Shown here piece after piece: positions 27,194-36,319 of a stretch of 64,000 bases of DNA. Made by a program: the position numbers and the translations under genes. Positions within the stretch are counted from its first letter, which is position 1, and each line of letters starts with the position of its first letter. This DNA is from CAZPMT01 sp964587655 (GTDB lineage: Bacteria; Hydrogenedentota; Hydrogenedentia; Hydrogenedentales; SLHB01): the NCBI GenBank assembly GCA_964587655.1, contig CAZPMT010000014.1, forward strand, positions 8,056 to 72,055, written 5' to 3'. The notes beneath the pieces are model-generated. The model saw only the letters and a program-made list of their open reading frames with translations. It was not told where the DNA came from and made no database searches.

Positions 27194-28660
27194 TCAGAAC
27201 GTGAAGTAGATAAACTCACGGTGCCTAAACACGCCGAACAGAAAAATGATCCAGAGCAACGCCGAGTAGGCCGTCCAGCGCAAGACAAGCGGGTGCCGGG
27301 CAAGCATACGCCGCACGTTTCCTCGTGACTGGAGTAAGTGGCCGCATTCAAGGATCGCGATCATAGCAAGCACAAGCAGAAACTCGTTCTGCGGAAGCCC
27401 GAGTGAGAACACGGAATCGGCCAGTCGCGACGCGTCAAACACGACGTCCCATCCCGTTAGCAGATGCCCGATGATGTAGAACGCGTCGGAGATACTGTTC
27501 GCTCGGAAGAAGATCCACGCGAATGTCACCAACCCGAAGGTCGTCAGCGTCTGCAAGCCCCGATGGAGGCCCGGGCACGAGGAGAGGCGCAGGAGCGAAA
27601 CGCATCGCTCCCGAACGGGACGCGATACCTGGCCGACGATCATGTAGCTTCCGTGAAGCGCGCCCCATGCCAGGAATTTCCAACTCGCGCCGTGCCACAG
27701 ACCGCTAAGCGCGAACACGATCATGATGTTCAAATACCACCGCGGGACCGACACGCGATTGCCGCCAAGGGGAATGTACAGATAATCGCGGAACCACGTG
27801 GACAGGGAAATGTGCCAGCGGCGCCAGAAATCCGCCGAGGAGGTCGCGTAGTACGGGCGTCGGAAGTTTTCCATCAGGCGGAACCCCAGCATCTGCGCGG
27901 AGCCAATCGCCATGTCCGAGTAACCCGAGAAGTCGCAATAGATCTGAACCGCGAAAAAGAGCGTGGCAATTGCGAGGCCGAGTCCCTCGTATTCGCCCGG
28001 CTGGTTGTACACCTGATCCACGAGCTGCGCGAGGCGATCCGCGATGACCGACTTCTTGAACAGCCCCCACATTATGAGTTTCAGGCCATCGGTTGCATTG
28101 TCATAGTCGAAACGGTGCTTCTCGAAGAACTGCGGAAGCAGATTCTGTGCGCGCTCAATAGGACCGGCGACGAGCTGCGGGAAAAAGCAGACATAGGCAG
28201 CGAAGATGCCGAGCCGCCTTTCGACTTTGACCGTGCCCCGATAGACGCCGATTGTGTACGTGAGACTTTGAAAGGTGTAGAAGGAAAGGCCGACCGGCAA
28301 CAGGAAATGCGTCGCCGGCAGCGAGATGCCCAGGTCCAGCTTGTCGGTAACGAGCCGCAGGCTGTCGTTGAAGAAGTTGTAGTACTTGAAGAAGAAGAGC
28401 ATGCCGAGGTTTGAGCACAGGCTGAGGATCAGGTATCGCCGCCGAACCGTCTGGCTCGAGGCCGCCCCCATAAGCAGACCCGCCGCGTAGTCGATCACGG
28501 TCGAAATGATGATGAGCACGACGTAGCCGGGCTTCCAGCACATGTAGAAGTAGTAGCTCGCGAGCAGGAGAAGGGCCCAGCGGAACCGATGCGGGACCGC
28601 AAAATAGATCGCAACGACGATGGGAAAGAAGATCGCGTATTGCGTGCTGTTGAAGAGCAT
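27194..28660 (-). CDS. MBOAT-family O-acyltransferase (AlgI/PatA-like)
   Basis: The protein has 488 residues with about ten TM segments. Family landmarks are present: LLPVGLSFYTFQSLTY, FFPQLVAGPIERAQNLLPQF, YCDFSGYSDMAIGSAQMLGF, FWRRWHISLSTWFRDYLYIPLGG and the catalytic histidine H323 in SGLWHGASW. Such enzymes transfer acetyl or other acyl groups across the inner membrane to exported polysaccharides, usually with an SGNH/AlgX- or AlgJ-like partner. No such partner gene is adjacent. Start codon ATG at 28660 lacks a strong ribosome site. Confidence 0.93.
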   Translation of the reverse strand: MLFNSTQYAIFFPIVVAIYFAVPHRFRWALLLLASYYFYMCWKPGYVVLIIISTVIDYAAGLLMGAASSQTVRRRYLILSLCSNLGMLFFFKYYNFFNDSLRLVTDKLDLGISLPATHFLLPVGLSFYTFQSLTYTIGVYRGTVKVERRLGIFAAYVCFFPQLVAGPIERAQNLLPQFFEKHRFDYDNATDGLKLIMWGLFKKSVIADRLAQLVDQVYNQPGEYEGLGLAIATLFFAVQIYCDFSGYSDMAIGSAQMLGFRLMENFRRPYYATSSADFWRRWHISLSTWFRDYLYIPLGGNRVSVPRWYLNIMIVFALSGLWHGASWKFLAWGALHGSYMIVGQVSRPVRERCVSLLRLSSCPGLHRGLQTLTTFGLVTFAWIFFRANSISDAFYIIGHLLTGWDVVFDASRLADSVFSLGLPQNEFLLVLAMIAILECGHLLQSRGNVRRMLARHPLVLRWTAYSALLWIIFLFGVFRHREFIYFTF

Positions 28661-28756
28661 GGCGTCCGGATTCCGGGTTTCCGCGGCCTCAGAGCGTGTA
28701 CGGAAAGTGTCCGCACCGTTCCAGTGGGAAGTCGCAACCTATCTGAGGGCGCCAGC

Positions 28757-28903
28757 CATGTAGGTCCGGTTTGTAACCGGACCAGCTCAGCGGCGTCCGC
28801 AATATGTCGCGCATGACTTGGTCCGGTTACAAACCGGACCAGCTCAGCGGCGTCCGCAATATGTCGCGCATGACTTGGTCCGGTTACAAACCGGACCTAC
28901 ATG
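28757..28903. repeat. Two 57-bp tandem units bounded by perfect 27-bp inverted repeats, with three hairpins
   Basis: The arms 28757-28783 and 28877-28903 are exact reverse complements. Between and including them, a 57-bp unit (28784-28840, 28841-28897) is repeated identically. Each boundary holds a hairpin with GGTCCGGTT and AACCGGACC stems around a 3-base loop, giving hairpins at 28763-28783, 28820-28840 and 28877-28897. Frames through it encode a spurious MSRMTWSGYKPD repeat. The rest of the 28661-29043 interval shows no gene. Confidence 0.9.
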
Positions 28904-29043
28904 GACTTCCCGTACACCCTCTCAGAAGACAACTTGCGCAACGTGCGCCGTCAAAGGTAGCCGCCAGCACCCTCCGTGTCAAGCGCCCTATGGATTTGGT
29001 AGAATCCGTGGAGCGTTTCCACGACGATGGGAGGCAAGTCCAT

Positions 29044-29907
29044 ATGATCATTGATGCACACAATCATCCCGATTGGCACGGACACGATCTGAAGAGATTC
29101 CTCGCCAACATGGAACAGTACAACATCGACAAGACCTGGCTGTTGAGTTGGGAGGCGCCGGCGGACGAATGCGATCCATCTTATAACAACGTCATCCCGC
29201 AGACGGCGACGACGGTTCCGATCCCGTTCTCGCGCTGTTTGAGCTACGTAGAGCGGGCACCGGACAAGTTTATTCTCGGCTATGCGCCCGATCCGCGACG
29301 CCCCGAGGCCATTGACCTGCTCGAAGCGGCCATCGACACGCATGGCGTCCGCGTCTATGGGGAATTGAAGCTCCGTATGATGTACGACGACCTCGATGCG
29401 ATCAGGATGTACCGTTTCTGCGGCAAGAAAGGGCTTCCCGTGACGGTCCACATCGACTACGAGTTCGATACGGGCCGGAAGTATCCGCGGCCGAACTGGT
29501 GGTACGGCGGCGGATTCGATCCGTTTGAACGCGCGGTGCGGACGTGCCCCGAAACGATCTTCCTCGGCCATGCGCCGGGCTTCTGGTCGCACATCTCCGG
29601 CGATGACAGATACGACAAAGAGGGTTATCCCCAAGGGCCGGTGCTTCCCGGCGGGCGCGTCGTCAAGCTGTTGCGCGAGTGCCCGAACCTCTACTGCGAT
29701 CTCTCCGCCGGATCGGGCCACAACGCCATGTCACGCGATCCCGCGTTTGGAAAGGAATTTCTCCTTGAGTTCCAGGACCGCGTACTCTACGCGCGCGACT
29801 ACTTCGACAACGTCCACCAGGAGTTTCTAAACGGTCTCGGATTGCCCAAGGACGTCCTCGATAAAATCTACTGCGGCAACGCGCTGAGACTTGTGCCGTT
29901 GCCATAA
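29044..29907 (+). CDS. Amidohydrolase-family (Amidohydro_2) metal-dependent hydrolase
   Basis: The protein has 287 residues. The ATG at 29044 (MIIDAHNHPDWHG) has GGGAGG upstream; the open frame that begins 240 bases earlier runs through the tandem repeat and is not real. H6-x-H8 provides the first metal site, VTVHIDYEF the next His, GHAPGFWSH the third, and RDYFDNVHQEFL plus YCGNALRLVPL close the TIM barrel. The family includes decarboxylases and hydrolases of the ACMSD type; the substrate cannot be named. It faces the minus-strand lipoprotein gene 14 bases downstream. Confidence 0.87.
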   Translation: MIIDAHNHPDWHGHDLKRFLANMEQYNIDKTWLLSWEAPADECDPSYNNVIPQTATTVPIPFSRCLSYVERAPDKFILGYAPDPRRPEAIDLLEAAIDTHGVRVYGELKLRMMYDDLDAIRMYRFCGKKGLPVTVHIDYEFDTGRKYPRPNWWYGGGFDPFERAVRTCPETIFLGHAPGFWSHISGDDRYDKEGYPQGPVLPGGRVVKLLRECPNLYCDLSAGSGHNAMSRDPAFGKEFLLEFQDRVLYARDYFDNVHQEFLNGLGLPKDVLDKIYCGNALRLVPLP

Positions 29908-29921
29908 GCGTCGACGGACCG

Positions 29922-30344
29922 TTACATGTCGATGTCCATCCCGGTGACCTTCCAGCCGTCATTTTCCTTTGCGCTGGAGAAGTTCGCCGTGGTGGAGCCG
30001 AAAGCGCCTTCGATGGACACCGGACCCACGGTCGCCGTCTTGCCGGTAATCACGATCTTGGCCGGCGTCATGTCGATCGCAAGATCCTTGAGATAGCCCA
30101 TGCCCTTTGCGTTCTCCATGAAGCCTTTGAAACCCTTCTTGTCACCCATTTGCGCGTTGGAGAAACTTTCCGAATAAAACGCGAGCAGCTTCTCGATATC
30201 TCCGGCCTTGATCGCCGCGATGGAATCCTGAATGCTCTTCGAGAGCAGTTCCTCGTCCGAGGGGCCTTTAGTGGTCTGACAACCGCAGAGACTAACCACC
30301 GACAATAGACTCACGACGCACAACATCACAATTGGCCTTCTCAT
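29922..30344 (-). CDS. NTF2-like (DUF4440/SnoaL-type) lipoprotein
   Basis: The protein has 140 residues. The second ATG (30344) is spaced 6 bases from AAGGAG; ATG 30347 is possible. The signal ends in SVVSLCGC, a lipobox-like site. The mature part (SIQDSIAAIKAGDIEKLLAFYSESF ... WKVTGMDIDM) matches the cone-shaped NTF2 fold of DUF4440-like proteins. No active-site residues are evident. It ends the minus-strand series that begins with the DegT aminotransferase. Confidence 0.8.
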   Translation of the reverse strand: MRRPIVMLCVVSLLSVVSLCGCQTTKGPSDEELLSKSIQDSIAAIKAGDIEKLLAFYSESFSNAQMGDKKGFKGFMENAKGMGYLKDLAIDMTPAKIVITGKTATVGPVSIEGAFGSTTANFSSAKENDGWKVTGMDIDM

Positions 30345-30436
30345 CATCGTCTCCTTTCCATTGTTTTGTCTACGATGCCCCGTCCGGTGCACACGCACCG
30401 TGAACATCCTTGTACACATTGGCCTTGACGGCCTGA

Positions 30437-31471
30437 CTAAAGCTGCACGGGCCGGCCCGTTCTCGCCGACGCGTAACATGCGGCCAAGACCTCCTGACTC
30501 CACAAGCCAATCTCGCCATCGACCGGCGCTTGCGTGTTTTCGAGCACGGCCTCGGAGAATGCTTCGACCTCCGCCTGGTACATGTTGACGGGCTTTGGCG
30601 CAATGGGCGTGCCGTCTTCAAGAACGCGGCCCTGCTCTGCGTCATAGCCGTCGGCGGATTCCTTGAGATATGCGGTCATCGTGCCGATCTCGCCTTGACC
30701 GATCGTCCCTTCGGTGAGGATGCTGCCCAGCGATCCGTAGATCTCGAGGCGATTCTTCGAACTCTCATCGGGAACGTTGAACAGGCAATCGACTACGCCC
30801 TTTGCGCCACTCTCAAAATCCAAGAGAACGACGGAGGTGTCTTCACTGCGGTATTTCTGAACGAGATTCGCCGTCAGACAGAAGACCTGGCGGGCCTTCC
30901 CGAAAAACATCTCGAGCAGATCGATGCAGTGTCCGCCGAGGTCCATGAGGCTCCCGCCGCCGCCCGTCTTCGGGTCTTGCCGCCATGCCCCCTCGATGGG
31001 GGGATACCAGCATGAGAGTTGCGCCCGCGCAAAGACGGGGGTGCCGAGCCGCCCGGCCCGGATGAGTTGCAGCGCCGCCTGGTGCTGCGCGTGGAAACGC
31101 ATCATGAGGCCCGTGCCGAGTTTCACGCCGCAATCACGGCACGCGGCGATCATGCGCCCGCCTTCTTCGACGGTCATCCCGAGCGGCTTCTCGCAGAGCA
31201 CGTGTTTTCCGGCCTTAGCCGCGCGCAGGACCTGTTCGCAATGGAGATACGCGGGCGTCGCCACGTATACGACGTCGCATGCCGAGGCCAACAGTTCTTC
31301 CTCAGTCGCGCACGCCTTTGCGGCGAACTGCCGCGCGACTTCCGCGTTGGCCGATTGGTTCGGATCGTACACGGCGACCAGTTCGGCGTTCGCGGCCCTG
31401 ACGATTCCTTCGGGTATGGTTCGCCGCCGTGCAATCCCACACGAACCCAACACACCCCATTTCGTCTTCAT
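30437..31471 (-). CDS. Gfo/Idh/MocA-family NAD(P)-dependent oxidoreductase
   Basis: The protein has 344 residues. The N-terminal Rossmann domain starts with GVLGSCGIARRRTIPEG and the catalytic EKPLGMT motif follows (lysine at about 97). GGGSLMDLGGHCIDLLEMFFG is the usual C-domain helix with the conserved His. These enzymes oxidise or reduce sugars, inositols and amino-sugar derivatives. Adjacent genes for a DegT aminotransferase and a small membrane protein suggest nucleotide- or amino-sugar work, but the spacing (38 and 92 bases) does not prove an operon. Confidence 0.92.
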   Translation of the reverse strand: MKTKWGVLGSCGIARRRTIPEGIVRAANAELVAVYDPNQSANAEVARQFAAKACATEEELLASACDVVYVATPAYLHCEQVLRAAKAGKHVLCEKPLGMTVEEGGRMIAACRDCGVKLGTGLMMRFHAQHQAALQLIRAGRLGTPVFARAQLSCWYPPIEGAWRQDPKTGGGGSLMDLGGHCIDLLEMFFGKARQVFCLTANLVQKYRSEDTSVVLLDFESGAKGVVDCLFNVPDESSKNRLEIYGSLGSILTEGTIGQGEIGTMTAYLKESADGYDAEQGRVLEDGTPIAPKPVNMYQAEVEAFSEAVLENTQAPVDGEIGLWSQEVLAACYASARTGRPVQL

Positions 31472-31508
31472 GATTCGATTCTTACTCCTGCTTTCGCAAA
31501 TGCGGACC

Positions 31509-31847
31509 TCAGTTGAGGACCCTGATAACGATCAAGGTTGCCGCGAGACACGCCGCAAAGCTCATCCCCGCGGCTGCAAGTTTCTCGCGCGTGCTGCGCT
31601 TTCGCGAAGACGCCCGCAGAAGCCCGCAATGAAGCGCGACAATCGCCGCGACCGACACCTTGGCGAGCGCACTGACCAATGGCGAGTACTTCAGCGCCAT
31701 CAGGATCAGGTTGTCCTCCGCGAATACGCCCGGACTAAACATGCGCGGCGTTACGTAGCGCGCGAAGACCGCGCCGTAGACCGCGCCCACGGCCCCGGCC
31801 ACCAAAGCCCTTAGAACAACGCTTTTTCGGTTGACGCCTCGCATCAT
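31509..31847 (-). CDS. Small membrane protein with three predicted TM segments
   Basis: The protein has 112 residues, or 111 from the second of two adjacent ATGs. Hydrophobic stretches lie at about 12-30, 58-76 and 92-110. No known family was recognised. It lies 36 bases after the DegT aminotransferase gene and 37 before the Gfo/Idh gene, so it is probably co-transcribed with both. Confidence 0.6.
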   Translation of the reverse strand: MMRGVNRKSVVLRALVAGAVGAVYGAVFARYVTPRMFSPGVFAEDNLILMALKYSPLVSALAKVSVAAIVALHCGLLRASSRKRSTREKLAAAGMSFAACLAATLIVIRVLN

Positions 31848-31883
31848 GCCCGCGATGTCTCAGGGGCCTGTGCGATCATTTCT

Positions 31884-33158
31884 CTATTTCGAGTACGCCT
31901 GAATGACCTTCCTGATTGCCTTGGCGATGCCATGCATGAGTTCCTCCTCGTAGGTCGGGAAGATGAACGTGATGAACGTGCGCGACTGATGCCAGATGGC
32001 GTTCGGCACATCGACCTTCGAGTAGTCCACGGATGCCGGGTCGGCGTATTCCTTGCTCTCGAACGGGAACTTCGAGTCGCCGAAACCGTTGTGATCGCGG
32101 AACGCGCGCTCCGTGTGACACTGCGGCCAGAACACCCGCCAGCACGGCGCGCCCTCCGCGCCGAGAGCATCGAGGAACGCCGCCATGTCGCAGGTCATAT
32201 TGTCGATATCGAGCGTGATCGGGAACACGTACCAGCCGTTCCGCCGCTCCGGCGTGTCGACGGGAAGGTAGAGGATTTGGGACAGATCTTTCAGCGCGTC
32301 CAAGATGATCTGTGCGTTGCGCCTGCGCCGCGGCATATTCCAGGTGTCGATGCGATCGAGTTCGCAAAGTCCGATCGTCGACTGCATCTCCGTCATGCGG
32401 TAGTTCCAGCCGAGCATGTTGTGGATGTACGGAAGCTTCTGCTCCATTTCGAGAAGGCGCAGCCGCTCGCGAACATCGTAGCCGTGATCGCGGAAACTAC
32501 GGCATCGCCAAGCCACGTCCTCATCATCGGTGGTGACCATGCCGCCTTCGCCGCCCGTCGTGAACGTCTTGTTCTGACAAAAGCTGCACGCGCCACTGTC
32601 TGCGATGCTGCCGGTCTTCTTGCCCTTGTAGACCCCGCCGAAGGCCTCAGCATTGTCCTCGATGACGTAGAGATCGTGCTTTTCCGCCAAGTCAATGATC
32701 GGATCCATATCCGCCACGTTGCCGTAGAGATGCACCGGCATGATCGCCTTCGTGCGTTTCGTGATCAGCTTCTCGATCGACGCGACGCTGATGCAATGGT
32801 CTTCGCGATTGACATCCGCGAACCGCGGTATCGCGCCTGCTTGCAGGATCGAAAACGAACTCGCGATGAACGTGTAGCTCGGCACGATGACCTCATCGCC
32901 CGGCCCGATGCCGAGTCCCGCCAGCGCCGTATGCAGCGCACTCGTACCGTTCGTAGTGCTGATGGCGAACTTCGATCCCTGCCATTCCGCGAACCGTTTC
33001 TCGAACTCCATCCCCTTCGGCCCGGTCCAGTAATTCACTCGTCCACTACGCAAAGTATCCGCGACCGCCTGCACCGTACGATCATCAAACCACGGCCAAG
33101 GCGGAAGCGGTCCCTGGACGCATTTCGGCCCCCCCTGTACAGCAAGCTTCTCACTCAT
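31884..33158 (-). CDS. DegT/DnrJ/EryC1-family PLP aminotransferase
   Basis: The protein has 424 residues. K197 in CSFCQNKTFTTGGEGGM is the PLP lysine; STTNGTSALHTALAGLGIG, VDPSYTF-like VIVPSYTFIAS and VIEDNAEAFGG complete the family pattern. DegT enzymes transaminate keto-sugars for surface glycans or antibiotics and some act in other keto-compound pathways. It starts divergently from the GT5 synthase (167 bases apart), and AAGGA precedes its ATG. Confidence 0.93.
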   Translation of the reverse strand: MSEKLAVQGGPKCVQGPLPPWPWFDDRTVQAVADTLRSGRVNYWTGPKGMEFEKRFAEWQGSKFAISTTNGTSALHTALAGLGIGPGDEVIVPSYTFIASSFSILQAGAIPRFADVNREDHCISVASIEKLITKRTKAIMPVHLYGNVADMDPIIDLAEKHDLYVIEDNAEAFGGVYKGKKTGSIADSGACSFCQNKTFTTGGEGGMVTTDDEDVAWRCRSFRDHGYDVRERLRLLEMEQKLPYIHNMLGWNYRMTEMQSTIGLCELDRIDTWNMPRRRRNAQIILDALKDLSQILYLPVDTPERRNGWYVFPITLDIDNMTCDMAAFLDALGAEGAPCWRVFWPQCHTERAFRDHNGFGDSKFPFESKEYADPASVDYSKVDVPNAIWHQSRTFITFIFPTYEEELMHGIAKAIRKVIQAYSK

Positions 33159-33324
33159 GGTTCATCATCCTTCCGTGTCGCAGCCCTCTGATCCCATTTC
33201 CCAGTCACGCCGGTTAGAGCCTACTTACTCGCATCGCGAAAAGCAAAGCGGGTTGAACGTATCCCGTGCAAGTGAGAAGATAGGCTTAAGATGGAATGAT
33301 CAACTGCGGAAGGAGACTGAATGT

Positions 33325-34818
33325 ATGACCACACGCAAGGTCTTGCTCGTCGAGGCGGAGATGTCCCCGCTCGCGCCCGTCGGTGGCGTTGCGGAATACG
33401 TGCTGGGACTGGCGTCGGCGCTCCGGGCGAAGGCCCATGATGTCCGCGTGGCGATTCCCGCGTACGGCTATTTGCTCTCAAAGGACGGAGTGAACCGAAT
33501 CGCCGAGCGGGTTGTGGTTGAACTTGGCCTTGGGGCGTCGGACATCACGGAGGTATACGAAACCGCCGTCGAGTGTCCTGGCAGGCCGGGGTTGACACTT
33601 CCGGTCTACTTGTTGGGCAATCACAAGCACTTTGCTTTGTGCCGCTCGCCCGAGGATGTATACAGTTGGCCGAATCATGAGCCTTGGATTGCGTTCTGCC
33701 GGGCCGTTATCGATTTCTTTGGGGATCCGAAATCGGCATGGACACCGGAAGTCATCCACTGCCACGACGCGCATGCGTCGCTCGTGCCTACGTACATCAA
33801 GCACGGCCGAAATGTGGACTCGTTGAGCAGCGCACGTTCCGTCCTAACGATTCATAACCTGTTGGCGCAGGGCGTGGGAGAGCCTGGTCTTGTCGCTTAT
33901 GCCGGTCTGCCGTGGAGTCTTTTCTCGGTGGACTGCTTCGAGTATTACGGGCAGGCGAACTCTCTGAAGGCGGGGCTCGTCTGTGCCGACGTGTCCAATG
34001 CTGTCAGTCGCACGTACGCGGAGGAGATCTGCTCAGGGCCGGATTTCGGGTTCGGACTCGAAGGTGTATTGAATGGTCTGCATCTTGCCGGGAAGCTCCA
34101 CGGGATCGTCAACGGCATAGATGAGAACCGATGGCGTATGCCGGGTCTGAAGTATGACGGCAAGGACTCGCTCGACACTATTCTGGAGGCCAGGAAAGCC
34201 GCGCGCATACCTCTGTACCGCGATTGGAAATGGAAGGACGACGGCGCGCCGGTTTTGTCGTTCCGGTCTCGCTGGGACGAGCAAAAGGGCGCCCGCATCC
34301 TTGCGGAAGGCATGGATGAGATACTCGAGTTTGCACGATGCATCATCGTGGCGTGGGGAATGGCTGGCGGCAAGTCGGAACTTCAAAGGGCTTGGGAAGA
34401 CCTCAACAAGCTTGCGAAGAAGCACCCGGATCGGCTTCTCATCAATCCGTCTCAGGTGATTGGCGTGGACAAAACCGCACTGCACTACACCGTGTCGGAC
34501 CTCTTTCTGATGCCGTCGCGCTACGAGCCCTGCGGCTTGGCGCAGATGGAGTGCCAACGGTACGGAGTGATCCCCATCGTGCGCAAGACGGGCGGACTTG
34601 CCGACACCGTTTCTGAAATGAAGACAGATCGGTTTCCGTCGCCGAACGGATTCTTGTTCGAGGAGTTTCTCACGGCGCGCGAAATGGTCGCGGCGACCCG
34701 CAGGGCAGTCAGTGCGTTCCAGGACAAAGCCGCGCTCAAGCGTCTTGTGCAGAACGCTTTGCTCCAAAAGAACTCGTGGGACACGCGCGTCAAGCAGTAC
34801 GAAGACCTCTACCGTTAG
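33325..34818 (+). CDS. Glycogen/starch synthase-like glycosyltransferase (GT5)
   Basis: The protein has 497 residues. The ATG at 33325 follows AAGGAG by 9 bases. The N-terminal domain opens VEAEMSPLAPVGGVAEYVLGLASAL, the GT5 KxGGL-like loop in a variant form (PVGG instead of KTGG). The C-domain has RYEPCGLAQMECQRYGVIPIVRKTGGLADTV, the nucleotide-sugar and product-binding motif of starch synthases. It likely uses ADP- or UDP-glucose to extend an alpha-glucan, but the altered KTGG site makes substrate less certain. It is followed 16 bases later by an aldo/keto reductase. Confidence 0.85.
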   Translation: MTTRKVLLVEAEMSPLAPVGGVAEYVLGLASALRAKAHDVRVAIPAYGYLLSKDGVNRIAERVVVELGLGASDITEVYETAVECPGRPGLTLPVYLLGNHKHFALCRSPEDVYSWPNHEPWIAFCRAVIDFFGDPKSAWTPEVIHCHDAHASLVPTYIKHGRNVDSLSSARSVLTIHNLLAQGVGEPGLVAYAGLPWSLFSVDCFEYYGQANSLKAGLVCADVSNAVSRTYAEEICSGPDFGFGLEGVLNGLHLAGKLHGIVNGIDENRWRMPGLKYDGKDSLDTILEARKAARIPLYRDWKWKDDGAPVLSFRSRWDEQKGARILAEGMDEILEFARCIIVAWGMAGGKSELQRAWEDLNKLAKKHPDRLLINPSQVIGVDKTALHYTVSDLFLMPSRYEPCGLAQMECQRYGVIPIVRKTGGLADTVSEMKTDRFPSPNGFLFEEFLTAREMVAATRRAVSAFQDKAALKRLVQNALLQKNSWDTRVKQYEDLYR

Positions 34819-34834
34819 GGCAAAGGCGTTACTG

Positions 34835-35806
34835 ATGGGATCGCTTTTCGGGACTCGCATTGAACCGTCGCGGATCTGCCTGGGAACAGGCTCGTTCGGA
34901 TCGGAGATCAGCAAGAATGACAGCTTCGCGGTGCTCGATGCATTTGTCGAAGCCGGCGGAAACTTCCTTGACACGGCGCACATATACGCTGCGTGGATCC
35001 AGGACGGCTGGGGCGCCAGCGAACGAACCGTGGGCGAATGGCTGCGCGTCCACGGCGCGCGCGACCAGGTGATCCTTGCAACAAAAGGGGGACACCCGCC
35101 CCTGAACAACATGGCGCTGGGGCGCTGTTCGCGCGCGTGCATCGAGCAGGATCTGAACGAGAGCCTCGATCGCCTCAGCGTTGAATCCGTCGACCTCTAC
35201 TGGCTGCATCGTGATGATCCCGATCTCTCCCCAGGCGAGATAGTCGAGACGCTTGCGTCCATCGCGCGCGAAGGGCGCATCGGTTGTTACGGCGCCTCCA
35301 ACTGGGTCCCGTCGCGCATCGAGGCCGCAAACGCCTACGCCGCGGCGCACGGTCTCCCGCCGTTTGTGGCGAGCCAACCGGGATGGGCCTTGGCGGATCA
35401 GGAAACGGACAAGACCTCGCCGTCGCCCATGCTCTATCTGGACGAGTCGATGCGGCAGTGGCACGTCCGTACGGGATTCCCGCTCGTCGCTTACTCGTCG
35501 CAGGCCTGCGGTTTTTTCGGCGTGGACAACGTCGGCTGGGCGCGCACGGGATGCGTCGGACCAATTCCGAAACGAAAGGCATACGACACACCCGCGAACC
35601 GGAGCCGCCTTCTCAAGGCCATCGAGCTTGCAGACGACAAAGGCGTAACGGCAAATCAGATCGCCCTCGCTTATCTCTTGAGCCAACCGTTTCCGGTCTT
35701 TGCAATCATCGGAACCGGAAGACCCGAACACGCGCGCGAGGCGCTCGCGGCGTCATCACTCAGACTTTCGGAAGCGGAATGCGCTTCTCTGCGCGAGGCT
35801 TCTTGA
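34835..35806 (+). CDS. Aldo/keto reductase family protein
   Basis: The protein has 323 residues. The ATG at 34835 begins MGSLFGTRIEPSRICLGTGSFG, the usual first strand of the aldo/keto reductase barrel; the longer frame overlaps the upstream gene. Motifs GGNFLDTAHIYAAW (catalytic Asp and Tyr region), LATKGGHP (catalytic Lys) and SVDLYWLHRDDP (His) are all present, and the C-terminal LAYLLSQPFPVFAIIGTG binds the NADP phosphate. Substrate unknown. Confidence 0.9.
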   Translation: MGSLFGTRIEPSRICLGTGSFGSEISKNDSFAVLDAFVEAGGNFLDTAHIYAAWIQDGWGASERTVGEWLRVHGARDQVILATKGGHPPLNNMALGRCSRACIEQDLNESLDRLSVESVDLYWLHRDDPDLSPGEIVETLASIAREGRIGCYGASNWVPSRIEAANAYAAAHGLPPFVASQPGWALADQETDKTSPSPMLYLDESMRQWHVRTGFPLVAYSSQACGFFGVDNVGWARTGCVGPIPKRKAYDTPANRSRLLKAIELADDKGVTANQIALAYLLSQPFPVFAIIGTGRPEHAREALAASSLRLSEAECASLREAS

Positions 35807-35856
35807 CGCTTTCGCGCTAACCCTGACCCCAAGATCTCAACCCAACACCCGAAACC

Positions 35857-35924
35857 CTCTTTGTGTCTTTGTGTCTCCGTGTGAGAAAGAATGGCCTCAC
35901 ACAAAGGCACAAAGACGCAAAGAG
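35857..35924. repeat. Left copy of a 68-bp imperfect palindrome flanking the GxxExxY gene
   Basis: The element runs from CTCTTTGTGTCTTTGTG to AAAGACGCAAAGAG, with 29-bp arms around the loop AAAGAATGGC. It abuts the stop codon of the GxxExxY gene at 35925 with no gap and is an inverted copy of the element at 36320-36387. Confidence 0.88.
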
Positions 35925-36308
35925 CTAATCGACTTCCCCGTTGATGATACGATTGATTCCGTCTTTCATCAGGGCCTCCCCGAAATTGAGTAGATAGCCC
36001 AGCTTCAGTCCAGTCAGGCGCAAATAGGTCAACACCTGCTTCTGATGCGCCTTCGTGACTTTCTCCACGGATTTCAACTCCAACAGGACCTTACCCTCGA
36101 CAATGATGTCGGCGCGAAAACCCTCATCGAATCTGATCCCGCGCAACTCGATGGGGATCGGGACCTGCCTCTCCACGCGCAAACCACGGGCCTCAAGATC
36201 GTGCGCCAGCACCACCTCATAGACGATCTCCAATAACCCAGGGCCAGTTTCCCTATGCAATGACACAGCACAATCAACTACAATGGCCCCAATCTCGTTT
36301 GCCGTCAT
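35925..36308 (-). CDS. GxxExxY family protein (PF13366)
   Basis: The protein has 127 residues. The name-giving motif is in GPGLLEIVYEVVLAHDL (G-L-L-E-I-V-Y), and RADIIVEGKVLLELKSVEKV supplies the D...E-x-K core of the restriction-endonuclease-like fold. This family is very common in environmental bacteria and its role is unsettled. The gene lies exactly between two 68-bp palindromes: its stop touches the left one, its start is 11 bases from the right one, and part of its ribosome site (AGAGGA) comes from the edge of the right copy. Confidence 0.88.
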   Translation of the reverse strand: MTANEIGAIVVDCAVSLHRETGPGLLEIVYEVVLAHDLEARGLRVERQVPIPIELRGIRFDEGFRADIIVEGKVLLELKSVEKVTKAHQKQVLTYLRLTGLKLGYLLNFGEALMKDGINRIINGEVD

Positions 36309-36319
36309 CTTTTGGCGTC

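Noticed and set aside
28757..28903. Possible CRISPR array
   Set aside because: The units are identical along their full length with no variable spacers, and only two are present.
28804..29043. An 80-codon N-terminal extension of the amidohydrolase
   Set aside because: It is encoded by the tandem 57-bp repeat; the metal motif and ribosome site place the start at 29044.
31509..31847. Small membrane protein as a toxin of a toxin-antitoxin pair
   Set aside because: No antitoxin-like partner gene and its spacing fits the DegT-Gfo series; no toxin motif.
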